Source: JBPCOI01 sp051000395 (GTDB lineage: Bacteria; Actinomycetota; Actinomycetes; Mycobacteriales; Jatrophihabitantaceae). From it: DNA of 34,011 bases. Below, piece after piece: positions 1-7,679 of the stretch. Numbering within the stretch: position 1 is the first letter of the stretch; the number at the start of each line of letters is the position of its first letter. The position numbers and the translations under genes are program-made. The stretch spans positions 1 through 34,011 of the forward strand of contig JBPCOI010000084.1 of assembly GCA_051000395.1 (NCBI GenBank). The letters are read 5' to 3'. A model generated the notes under the pieces. It did no database searches and was not told the DNA's origin. It worked only from the letters and a program-made list of their open reading frames with translations.

Positions 1-1
1 A

Positions 2-187
2 GGCTCAGTCACGGTCGAGGCCTTCGGTTCGAGAGCTTGGTCGCTATCCATCCTCAGGAGGCCTCGGCCCCCAGCCCCGCAACTCAGACCCGCGAGTCGG
101 TCACACCCACCTCAAGTACCAAGAGCCATCAATGGCGTCTGCATCGTCATGCAGGACCCCGAGGGCAACGAGTTCTGCCTCGACTGA
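2..187 (+). pseudogene. C-terminal remnant of a VOC/glyoxalase-fold protein
   Basis: The frame ending at TGA 185-187 finishes with IVMQDPEGNEFCLD. This is the typical last beta strand of bleomycin-resistance/glyoxalase-like VOC proteins, with a metal-ligand-type Glu in the PEGNEFC motif. The intact VOC gene at 13718-14098 ends with the same DPEGNEFCL signature. Upstream of about position 125 the frame stays open to the window edge, but the translation is Pro/Arg-rich and does not resemble a VOC domain. Either the gene is truncated here by rearrangement or a frameshift lies just upstream. No function can be assigned to the fragment. Confidence 0.5.
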
Positions 188-520
188 TTGGGTGCGGTTC
201 AGGCCGATTGCGTGGCGTTGATCGAACCGGGTGCGCTGTCATGACAGTGCGTATATGACAGATCCATCTGCGCGCTCGTCAGCGTGAGGTGCGGTCGCGC
301 AGACGGGCCCGAGTGCTGGACCGCTTGTGGCAGCTCCGGGTCGTGGTCCGGGGGACTCGACGCCGGGGGGTGGGGCAGCATTCCGGCCACCTGGGGGCTC
401 GGCGTCACCTTGAGGGCGAACGTGTCAGTTAGTGCCGGGTGGTCAACCTGAACGAGTCGATACCTGCCGCATGAGCGGTCGCCATTCGACTTGGGGCGAC
501 TCGATCTCAGATCGGCAGTC
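188..520. other. Stretch without a credible gene; holds an 18-bp near-palindrome
   Basis: No frame gives a plausible protein; the short open frames are Arg/Pro/Ser-rich noise. The notable element is an 18-bp near-palindrome at 233-250 (GCGCTGTC-AT-GACAGTGC, one mismatched pair). It is followed by TATATGACA, which repeats half of it. This looks like an operator, but no gene start follows it. Confidence 0.35.
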
Positions 521-1276
521 TCATGCGTGTGTGTGCGGGAGTATCAGCGCGAGGGCGAGAAGCGGCATGGTGATCGAGAGGGTCTTGAGTGTGGTTTCCA
601 GGGGAGCCAGGAGCGTGGCCCGGTCGATGCGTTGGTGCCTGCCGTCAGGCAGGATGATCATGCCGTGGACGCTGGATGCACGGCGGCGCAACGTTCGGGC
701 CGGCTTGCTCAATTGTCGTTGCACATAGGACAGGCCGGTGGCAGCGAGAGCAAGGACCAGCGCTGCCGCGGTTACTGTCTGGGTCAGCGGCGGCGCTTGG
801 GCTAGGAAGCCGACCAAGACCGGGAAGCCGCCCCATGCGGCGGCGAAACCGATGTCAGTGTGCAGGCGGCCGCCGAAGAGTTCGAGGTTGTATCCCAGGA
901 CGAGCACCACACCGAGCGCGATAGCGGGTACGAGCAGCACACTGCTGTGCGGCACGGCGAGAGCGCCGAGGAGCACCGCGCTGGCCAGGCTCATGGACGC
1001 GATGATCCACAGGGTCCGCGTATTGATCGCGGTTCCCAGCGGACGCCCGCGTAGCTCGTCGAGGGCGTGCGCAGCAAGGCCGACGGCGAGGAAAAACGCG
1101 AGGACGGTGGCGGCGAGCACCGCCCAGGACAGCCGCGGCGCGAGGGCCGCCCCCATGACCGTGTAGCTGAGGTGCCACAGCGTGTACGGCGGGTGTAGCA
1201 ACGTCCACCAGTCGGCCAGTCTGGTGCCGCGGCGCCCGTAGAACGCGGCGCTGGGCGACACGCGCCGGTCAACCAT
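521..1276 (-). CDS. UbiA-like integral membrane protein, function unassigned
   Basis: About 251 residues with seven or so hydrophobic segments. The N-terminal part has a TLLHPPYTLWHLSY segment and a polar HALDELRGRPLGT stretch after a membrane span. That stretch sits where UbiA prenyltransferases carry their first Asp-rich motif, so I read it as a distant UbiA-fold relative, but the canonical NDxxDxxxD is absent and catalysis is unproven. The last third has a soluble insert (about residues 195-225) and a final membrane span. The ATG at 1276 lies 2 nt before the stop of the upstream methyltransferase gene read on the same strand (stop 1269-1271 overlaps the coding start region), suggesting translational coupling; an ATG at 1300 is an alternative. 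The neighbouring UbiE and geranylgeranyl-reductase genes suggest isoprenoid-quinone or lipid modification. Confidence 0.7.
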   Translation of the reverse strand: MVDRRVSPSAAFYGRRGTRLADWWTLLHPPYTLWHLSYTVMGAALAPRLSWAVLAATVLAFFLAVGLAAHALDELRGRPLGTAINTRTLWIIASMSLASAVLLGALAVPHSSVLLVPAIALGVVLVLGYNLELFGGRLHTDIGFAAAWGGFPVLVGFLAQAPPLTQTVTAAALVLALAATGLSYVQRQLSKPARTLRRRASSVHGMIILPDGRHQRIDRATLLAPLETTLKTLSITMPLLALALILPHTHA

Positions 1277-2015
1277 CGACCTTGCGCCCCCACATGACAA
1301 GTCCGCCGCCGAGACTCATCGGCCGGGCCGTGACCGCCTCCAGTCCCGCAGCCCGCCACATGTTCTGCAGCCGGCTGACCGGATACCGCTGATAGAACCC
1401 GCTGATCGACGGGCCGAGGAAACGGCCCACCTCATACCATTCTCGCCCGCCGGTCAGCAGACCGGCCAGTGGCAGCACGACGCGGGTGTACGCGACCCAG
1501 CTCGCGTGCCACAAAGCGTTGGCGGGCACCGCGAACTCGAGGTTGGCGACGTACCCGCCGGGCCGCACGACGCGGGCCATTTCACGCAATGTCGCGCCCG
1601 GGTCGGCGACGTAACGCAACAAATAGGTGAAGGTGAGCGCGTCGAAGGTGCCGTCAGGAAACGGCAGCTGCTCGCCGCGGGCGACGAGCAGCCTGATGCG
1701 ATCGGCCTTGCCACGCTGGATGATCCGCTCGCGGGCGCCGCGCAGCATCTGCTCGGTGAGGTCAACCCCGATGATCGACGCGCCGGTACGCTGACTGAGC
1801 ATGAGGGCAACGCCGCCCGTCCCGGTGGCCACGTCGAGCACCCGCCGCGGCGGTAAGTTCATGCCGGTCACCGCGTCGACCATCGCGGCGCGCCAGCGGC
1901 GGTTTTGCCCGAAAGAGAGCACCTCGGCAAGCAGGTCGTATCGGTCGGCGAGGCCGTCGAATAGTTCGCGGGCGAACTCGTTAGGCGCCGTCATCGATCG
2001 TTTCACCGAATGCAT
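1269..2015 (-). CDS. UbiE/MenG-type SAM-dependent C-methyltransferase
   Basis: About 248 residues. The N-terminal FDGLADRYDLL resembles the opening of UbiE/COQ5 proteins. Next come motif I VLDVATGTGG (SAM binding), IGVDLTEQML, the acidic-loop region LPFPDGTFDALTFTYLLRYV, and REMARVVRPGGYVANLEF. The C-terminal part (YQRYPVSRLQNMWRAAGL) also follows the family. UbiE/MenG methylates the quinone ring of demethylmenaquinone. Here the gene lies beside a UbiA-like membrane protein and a geranylgeranyl-reductase homologue, which fits a quinone or related polyprenyl pathway, but this may be a paralogue of the housekeeping menG. The ATG at 2015 has GGAGAG a few bases upstream; an ATG at 1994 and one at 2048 are alternatives. 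It diverges from the reductase gene with only about 36 bp between starts. Confidence 0.85.
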   Translation of the reverse strand: MHSVKRSMTAPNEFARELFDGLADRYDLLAEVLSFGQNRRWRAAMVDAVTGMNLPPRRVLDVATGTGGVALMLSQRTGASIIGVDLTEQMLRGARERIIQRGKADRIRLLVARGEQLPFPDGTFDALTFTYLLRYVADPGATLREMARVVRPGGYVANLEFAVPANALWHASWVAYTRVVLPLAGLLTGGREWYEVGRFLGPSISGFYQRYPVSRLQNMWRAAGLEAVTARPMSLGGGLVMWGRKVDG

Positions 2016-2051
2016 CTCGCTCTCCGCCCAATCACGGGAAGGCATCACTCC

Positions 2052-3299
2052 ATGCCGCGCTTCGACGCCGTCATCGTAGGCGCGGGGCCCGCCGGCAGCG
2101 TGGCCGCGCTGTGCCTGGCACGGGCAGGGGCCCGGGTCGCGCTGGTGGATCGGCGAGCCTTCCCCCGCGACAAGGCGTGCGGGGACCTCGTCGGCCCGCG
2201 TGGGGTTCGGTTGCTCGACGAGCTCGGCATCGAGCTGGGCGAGGCTCGCCGCGTCGGAGACATGATCGTCATCGGCCCGTCCGGGCGGCGCGTCCTATTG
2301 CCCGCACTGGCCGGCGTCGACTATCCCGGCCACGCACTCGCGGTCTCTCGGCTGGCTTTGGACCGCGCGCTGTTCGAGGCCGCCGTCGCAGCCGGGGCGT
2401 GCCCAGTACGCGACCTGTTCCTCGGACTGAGCGGTGACCCTCAGACACCCACGGGGGTCCAGCTAGCCATAACCGGCGAACTGCGGGCGGACGTGGTCGT
2501 CGGCGCCGACGGGGCAACCAGCCGGGTCGCCGCGGCGGCGGGCCTGGTCGATTCCCCGCGGGTGCTATGGGGTTTCGCGCTGCGCAGCTACCTGAACGTC
2601 CCGGTCGAAGTTCCGCACATCCTGCTGTGGGAACCCGAGAGATGGCGGTTGTTTCCCGGTTATGGATGGATCTTCCCGACCGAAGATGGGCGAGCCAACG
2701 TCGGCCTTGGCCTGGCAGTCGCGGCGGACCGGCTGCTCGCCCGCCGAGCCGGTGAGCGCTTCGGCGACTTCTGCGACCACCTGCACCGGCACGGGCTGCT
2801 CCCCGCCCGCGGGCACGGCGCCGCGCAGCGTCTTGGTGGCTGGCTGAAGATGGGGATGATCGGCACAGTGCCAGCCCGCGGCACGGTGCTGCTCGCCGGC
2901 GACGCTGCCGGACTGATCAACCCGCTACAGGGCGAGGGCATCTGGCAGGCCATGGCAAGTGGTCGGAGCGCCGCGGCGGCGATTCTGGGCGGCGCACCCG
3001 CGGGTGCGGCGACCCGATACAGCCAGGCGCTGCGCACCCTTGCCGCGCACCATCGGATCAACGCGCCCGTACAGCGTGGCATTGTGCAGCACCCACGCTC
3101 GGTTTCGGTTGCCGGACGGGTGCTCACCGCCCCGCTGCTACGCTCCGCCGTCGCCGGCGCGTGGGGGCTGTACTGGAACGACCTCGTCCGCGGTGCCCGG
3201 CCCAGCCCGCACCAGCGGATGGCAGCCGGCGCGACCCATCTCGTCGCGGCCGTCGCCTCACACACCGACACCGACACCTGGTTCACACAGGAAACGTGA
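2052..3299 (+). CDS. Geranylgeranyl-reductase-family FAD-dependent oxidoreductase
   Basis: 415 residues. The N-terminal dinucleotide-binding site VIVGAGPAGS is followed by the family motif FPRDKACGD (P-x-K-x-C-G-D). Later come VVGADGATS and the second FAD motif LLAGDAAGLINPLQGEGI. The YGWIFPTEDGRANVGLG segment is also typical. Members saturate isoprenoid double bonds, for example in archaeal lipids, chlorophyll phytyl chains and mycobacterial menaquinone (MenJ). With the UbiE-type gene next door, partial saturation of a menaquinone side chain is a reasonable inference. The start ATG at 2052 has GGGAAGG 9 nt upstream, and the predicted protein begins right at the first beta strand. A longer frame from 2010 is less likely. 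The stop overlaps GTG 3296 of the next frame. Confidence 0.85.
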   Translation: MPRFDAVIVGAGPAGSVAALCLARAGARVALVDRRAFPRDKACGDLVGPRGVRLLDELGIELGEARRVGDMIVIGPSGRRVLLPALAGVDYPGHALAVSRLALDRALFEAAVAAGACPVRDLFLGLSGDPQTPTGVQLAITGELRADVVVGADGATSRVAAAAGLVDSPRVLWGFALRSYLNVPVEVPHILLWEPERWRLFPGYGWIFPTEDGRANVGLGLAVAADRLLARRAGERFGDFCDHLHRHGLLPARGHGAAQRLGGWLKMGMIGTVPARGTVLLAGDAAGLINPLQGEGIWQAMASGRSAAAAILGGAPAGAATRYSQALRTLAAHHRINAPVQRGIVQHPRSVSVAGRVLTAPLLRSAVAGAWGLYWNDLVRGARPSPHQRMAAGATHLVAAVASHTDTDTWFTQET

Positions 3300-3449
3300 A
3301 CAACGACGGCCGGCTGGCCCGTGCCGAACTGATACCGGCCGACGACCAAGCACAACTGCACGGTGTCCTCGCCCGAATCCGCGACCTCGGCGTCCCGCTG
3401 CTAACGCTCCGCACCCTCGATCGCCCAGCAACGGCACGCGCCCGCCGCG
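3296..3449 (+). pseudogene. Small reading frame coupled to the reductase, possible 5' part of a frameshifted gene
   Basis: GTG 3296-3298 overlaps the reductase stop TGA 3297-3299. The first 40 or so codons read like a real alpha/beta protein (ADDQAQLHGVLARIRDLG then VPLLTL), after which the translation turns Arg/Pro-rich and runs into the Clp-N coding region in a different frame. I do not recognise the family. The Clp-N frame has a stop at 3402-3404 and no start codon before its FERFTD opening. One frameshift between about 3405 and 3450 would therefore fuse this segment to the Clp-N protein. Alternatively this is a separate small gene whose stop has been lost. Confidence 0.4.
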
Positions 3450-3485
3450 TTCGAGCGGTTCACCGACCTGAACCGTCACGCCATC

Positions 3486-3908
3486 GTGTTGGCGCAGGAG
3501 GCCGCCCGAGCGCACAAGCACGACTTCGTCGGCACCGAACACATGCTGCTCGGCCTGCTGGGTGAACCGCGGGGTCTGGCCTACGAGGTGTTGATCGCGA
3601 AATCTGGCTCGGAGCAGCGCATCCGCGGTGCGATCGAGGCAGCGTTGCCGCCGGCCGAGAAGAAGGCGCCGCGGGGTCACATCGCGTTCCGGCCGGAGAG
3701 CAAGGAGGCCATCGAGCAGGCAGGTCGCGCGGCGGCCGATCTCGGTCACGACTGGGTTGGCACGGAACACATGTTGCTGGGCCTGATCCGCGCTGACGGG
3801 AGCCCGGCCGCACAGATCCTGTGCGAGCTCGGTTTCACGTCGCCCGGTCTGAACGAGACGGTGACCACCGAGATCACCAGGCGGCTTTCCGTGCGCGACA
3901 AGAAATAG
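3486..3908 (+). CDS. Double Clp N-domain protein without an ATPase
   Basis: Two tandem Clp R/N repeats make up nearly the whole protein. Repeat 1 has LAQEAARAHKHDFVGTEHMLLGLL; repeat 2 has AFRPESKEAIEQAG then HDWVGTEHMLLGLI. These repeats are the substrate- or adaptor-binding N-domain of ClpA/ClpC. No AAA+ module follows; the frame stops at 3908 with a Lys-rich end. Homology begins earlier than the listed GTG: FERFTDLNRHAIV is encoded in frame from 3450, but no start codon precedes it before the stop at 3402-3404. The true N-terminus is therefore either lost or joined by frameshift to the preceding small frame. Actinobacteria carry such stand-alone Clp-N proteins; their role, perhaps as adaptors or decoys for ClpC, is not settled. 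Confidence 0.7.
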   Translation: MLAQEAARAHKHDFVGTEHMLLGLLGEPRGLAYEVLIAKSGSEQRIRGAIEAALPPAEKKAPRGHIAFRPESKEAIEQAGRAAADLGHDWVGTEHMLLGLIRADGSPAAQILCELGFTSPGLNETVTTEITRRLSVRDKK

Positions 3909-4296
3909 GGCGCTCATCGGCGTGACCGTGCGGGTCCGACGTTGGATGAGTCGGCACGGTGCGCATATTGGCTCGTCTGCGCTACCGGGCCGGCTCCGTT
4001 GTTGCGAGATCGATGGTTCGGTCGCGCCTCGTCCGCGGCACGGCGGTTCTCGTGGCGTGTTGGTCAGCAACTGGTGGAGGCTGAGGCTCACGAACGCGGT
4101 CAAGCTCGTGTTCGCAATCGGATGGGCCGCGTTTTGGATCTGCTGACTCGCGGCTGCCTTCCGGCGACCTGCGCCTTCCTCGCCGCAACGCAACGAGATC
4201 GCCCGTAGTCCGATCCACGTCCGGCACGGTCGGCCGGAGCGACGCTGACCCGACGAGTGGGAGTGAACGGCTTTCCTATCGGCGCAGCCGCTAGCC
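3909..4296. other. Intergenic stretch with no supported gene
   Basis: About 390 bp between the Clp-N gene and the convergent response regulator. Two overlapping open frames of 74 and 88 codons exist, but neither has a ribosome binding site or recognisable domain. I see no clear terminator hairpin, although two converging genes end here. Confidence 0.3.
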
Positions 4297-4983
4297 TCAG
4301 CGCGCGCGGCGGTAGCGATGCTCGGGCCGGCCGGCCGAGCCGTAGCGCAGGTGCAGTTCCAGCGTTCCGTTGCGCACGAGCAGCGAGAGATAGCGCTGCG
4401 CCGTGGCCCGGCTGACACCGGTGCGCTCGGCGATCTCCGCGGTTGACCAGTCGGCGTCCGGCGCGACGAACGCGGCCCGCACCAGTGCCATCGTGGGCTC
4501 GGAGTGCCCTTTTGGCAGCTGCGCGCTGCCGTCTCCGGACCGCATCAGGCCGAAGAGACGATCGACCTCGCTCTGGCTGATGTCCGCGTTCGACCGAGTC
4601 AGTGTCCACAGTGCGCGATAGCTGCTCAGCCGGTCGGTGAGGGTGCGGAACGCGAACGGCTTGACCAGGTACTGCACAACGCCGCGCTGCATGGCCGTAC
4701 GGATGCTCGGCAGATCGCGAGCGGCGGTGATGACGATGACATCTGGGTGTGGCCCGTCACCCTCGCGCAGACGCGACAGCACTGACAGCCCGTCCTCGTC
4801 GGGCAGGTACAGGTCGAGCAACACCAGGTCGGGGTGTTTGGTGCGCGCGGTCTCCACGGCGGCGTTCCCGGTGTGCGCGATGCCGATGACGCAGAATCCC
4901 TCGATCCGGTTGACGAAGTCGGCGTGCAGTTTGGCAACCCGGAAGTCGTCGTCGACGACGAGCACGGTGATCTGCTCAGCCAC
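4297..4983 (-). CDS. DcuR/CitB-family response regulator
   Basis: About 228 residues. The receiver domain opens with ITVLVVDDDFRVAKLH (acidic pocket DDD), has the phospho-acceptor Asp in LVLLDLYLPDEDG, the conserved Thr/Ala region VIVITAARD, and Lys in YLVKPFAF. The C-terminal half carries a helix-turn-helix of the CitB/DcuR type (STAEIAERTGVSRATAQRYL). The GTG at 4983 overlaps the stop of the upstream kinase gene (TGA 4976-4978), so the pair is translationally coupled. In this family the partner is a CitA/DcuS sensor and the targets are usually adjacent transport genes. Here the divergent ABC importer at 6816 is the obvious candidate target. Confidence 0.9.
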   Translation of the reverse strand: MAEQITVLVVDDDFRVAKLHADFVNRIEGFCVIGIAHTGNAAVETARTKHPDLVLLDLYLPDEDGLSVLSRLREGDGPHPDVIVITAARDLPSIRTAMQRGVVQYLVKPFAFRTLTDRLSSYRALWTLTRSNADISQSEVDRLFGLMRSGDGSAQLPKGHSEPTMALVRAAFVAPDADWSTAEIAERTGVSRATAQRYLSLLVRNGTLELHLRYGSAGRPEHRYRRAR

Positions 4984-6586
4984 GGGTGGCCTGCTGACGC
5001 ACGCGCGGCAGCATGATTCTGAATCGGGCGCCGCTGCCCTCACGGACCTCGATGTGGCCCGAGAGCTGCTCCACGGCCCGGCGGACGACGCTCAGGCCGA
5101 TGCCGCGATGCGGACCGCCGTCTTGCGACTTCGTCGTCCAGCCTCCGGTGAAGATCAACTCAAGCGCACCGGTGGGGATCCCGGGCCCGGTGTCGCTGAT
5201 GTCCAGGACGATGTCGTGACTGCCCTCGGCCAGCCGAACCTCGACCGCGCGGATGGCGTCCGGATGACGCGGCCCTCCGGCAGCTGCGTCGATGGCGTTG
5301 TCGATCAGGTTTCCGGCGATGGAAATCAGTGCGTCCGCGCGCTCGTCGTCGATCTCCACGTGGGACTCGCACAGCACGGTCAGGGCGACGCCGCGCTCAC
5401 GTGCCACCGTCGTCTTGGCTACCAACAACGCGACGATGCGGGGGCTGCTGATGTGGGCCTCCAGTTCAGCTGCGAGCCCAGCAGTGGCGCCGTCGATCTC
5501 ACTGGCATAGCCGATCGCCTCGTCGTAGTGCCCGAGTTCGAGCAGCCCGGACATCACGTGCATGCGGTTGGAGAACTCGTGCTGCTGTGCTCGTAGCGCG
5601 TCGGTGAGGCGGCGTACCTCGTCCAGTTCTCGCAGCGCGTCCTAGAGTTCGGTGCGGTCGCGCACGGTGATCACGGCGCCGAGGTCACGCCCGGCGGCAC
5701 TCACGTGCATCCTGCTGGCAAGCAGGAACCGCCCGGCGTGCAGCACGATCTTGTCTGCGACGTCAGGCGCGCCCGGAGCCATCAGCTCGCGTAGTTCACC
5801 CGGTGCGAGCACCTCGCGCACCGATCGGCCGGAGTCCCGGATCGTGCTGCCGAGCAGCAGCCCGGCCTGGTCGTTGGCCAACGTGATGCGGCCGTCGGAA
5901 TCGAGGGCGACTACCCCTTCGCGGATCCCGTGCGGCGTGGCCTCTCGTTCCTGCACCAGCGCGGCAATCTCGTTCAATTCCAGCCCGAACGTCTGTCGCT
6001 TGAGCCGACGGGCCAGCAGCACTGCGACGGCCAGTCCGACCGCCACGGCGACCGCGAGGTAAACCGCGAAGGAGGTCAGCTCACTGGTGACCTGGTTGGC
6101 AAAGCTGTTCTCCAGGACGCCGACGGACACCTCGCCCACGACCTGCCCGTCGGTTCCGATCACCGGTGCCTTGCCATTGGCCGAGGTGCCCAGGCTCCCG
6201 TGGTCGATGCCGACGTGGGTGTGACCGTCCAGCGTGACGACCGGCTCTAGGACCTTCTGCCCGATCAGCGCGGTGTTCGGGTGTGAGTAACGCACGCCGT
6301 TGCGGTCGATCACCACCACGTACGATGCTCGCGCCTTGCGCATGATCGACATCGCGAGCGCCTCGACCGGGGCCGGACGCTTCGTACTCAGTGCGTCGAT
6401 GACTTCGGGCATCGCCGCCGTCGTGCTCGCGATCGCCAGCGCACGTTGCTCGTACTGCCGGTTCAGCTGGCTGTGAACCGTGCGGGCCCACAACCCGAAA
6501 CCGACTGAGCCAGCGAGTACGAGTACAACGATCTGCCCGGCGAGCAACTGGGCGGACAGCCTGCGGCGACGACGGATCCAGCGCAC
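4976..6586 (-). pseudogene. CitA/DcuS-family sensor histidine kinase interrupted by an in-frame TAG
   Basis: All parts of a DcuS-type kinase are present in one frame: membrane span 1 (about residues 12-33), an extracytoplasmic Cache/PDC sensor (about 35-165, with VVVIDRNGVRYSHPN), span 2 (about 168-190), a cytoplasmic PAS domain (about 205-310), then the DHp helix with phospho-acceptor His in QQHEFSNRMH, an N-box NLIDNAIDAA, and G-boxes DTGPGIP and GIGLSVV. A TAG at 5642-5644 (about codon 315) splits PAS from DHp. A restart at ATG 5563 would lose the His, whose codon is at 5579-5581. The product is therefore functional only with readthrough, if the stop is real. The start is uncertain: GTG 6586 or 6589 opens just before span 1, while ATG 6652 lacks a binding site and would cover a direct-repeat copy. 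Confidence 0.8.
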
Positions 6587-6612
6587 CACGCGGCCAGTGT
6601 GCCTGTATCGGC

Positions 6613-6700
6613 CAGCTGTGGCGAGTCCCGGCGCGTGCGAGGCGACGGGCATCCGGCGAGCTATATGAGCACAACGCGCATTACCAGATGTGGCGAGTAC
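6613..6700. promoter_or_regulatory. 16-bp direct repeat, candidate response-regulator sites
   Basis: The copies at 6613-6628 and 6685-6700 share 14 of 16 bases (core TGTGGCGAGT identical) and are 72 bp apart, close to seven helical turns. They lie between the two-component genes and the divergent ABC importer. That is where a CitB-family regulator would be expected to bind. The assignment to this regulator is inference. Confidence 0.4.
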
Positions 6701-6815
6701 AAGCCGCACATGGTTCCCCGACGGTCGGTGCTGCACGTAGACCTGTTCCCGGACCGATATTGCGGCCCACGTCACATTCGCCGGCACAGCACGACTTGGA
6801 CGGAAGGGACTCACC

Positions 6816-7679
6816 ATGGCCGAACGTAGAGCCCGACGCGCTGAGACGGCCGCGGCCTGGAACGAGGCGTCAGAGGGTGCCGCACGGATCGAGATCACCG
6901 GACTGACCAAACGATTCCTCACCCGCAGCGGCGTGCCGTTCACCGCTATCCGCGACGTGACGTTCACGGTCGAGCCGGGTCAGTTCTGCGCCATCGTCGG
7001 TCCGACCGGCTGCGGCAAGTCCACGACGCTCGGCCAGGTCTCCGGCCTGGAGCGCCCGAGCGCCGGATCGGTCAAGGTGGGCGGGCGCGAGGTCATCGGC
7101 ATCACCAAGGGCGTCAGCTTCATGTTCCAGTCCGACGCGCTGTTCCCGTGGAAGAACGTGCTGGCGAACGTCATGACCGGCCCGACGTTGAGTGGGATGA
7201 CCAAGAAGCAGGCCGTCGCACTGTCCCGGGATTGGCTGCGGCGGGTGGGACTGGCCGGCTTCGAGGACCGCTACCCGCACCAACTCTCCGGTGGCATGCG
7301 CAAGCGGGTTGCGATGGCGGCCGCGTTGATCAACGAGCCGAAGATCTTGCTGATGGACGAGCCGTTCGGCGCACTCGACGTACAGACCAAGGCGATCATG
7401 CAGACCGAGCTGCTCGGCCTGTGGGAGCAGTCGCGCCCCTCGGTGCTGTTCATCACCCACGACCTGGACGAGGCGGTGGCTCTCGCGGACCGCGTGCTGA
7501 TCATGACGAGTAGCCCGGGGTCGATCAAGCAGAGCTTCGAGATCGACCTACCGCGGCCGCGGGGCGAGGTGCACGAGATTCGGCACGAACCACGGTTCCT
7601 GGAGCTGCAGGGCCAGATCTGGGCCTCGCTCAAGGACGAGGTTGATCGGGCGTATGCCCAGACGGCGGGTGCGGTATGA
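6816..7679 (+). CDS. ABC importer ATPase, NitT/TauT/SsuB-like
   Basis: 287 residues. Walker A GPTGCGKST, Q-loop MFQSDALFPW, signature LSGGMRKRV, Walker B ILLMDEP, D-loop GALD and switch His in LFITHDLDEA are all intact. The Q-loop and C-terminal layout match ATPases of the nitrate/taurine/sulfonate family. A strong GGAAGGG lies about 9 nt before the ATG. An N-terminal extension of roughly 25 residues precedes the first beta strand. The stop overlaps the permease ATG (ATGA at 7676-7679), so the two are cotranslated. The substrate cannot be read from the sequence. Confidence 0.93.
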   Translation: MAERRARRAETAAAWNEASEGAARIEITGLTKRFLTRSGVPFTAIRDVTFTVEPGQFCAIVGPTGCGKSTTLGQVSGLERPSAGSVKVGGREVIGITKGVSFMFQSDALFPWKNVLANVMTGPTLSGMTKKQAVALSRDWLRRVGLAGFEDRYPHQLSGGMRKRVAMAAALINEPKILLMDEPFGALDVQTKAIMQTELLGLWEQSRPSVLFITHDLDEAVALADRVLIMTSSPGSIKQSFEIDLPRPRGEVHEIRHEPRFLELQGQIWASLKDEVDRAYAQTAGAV

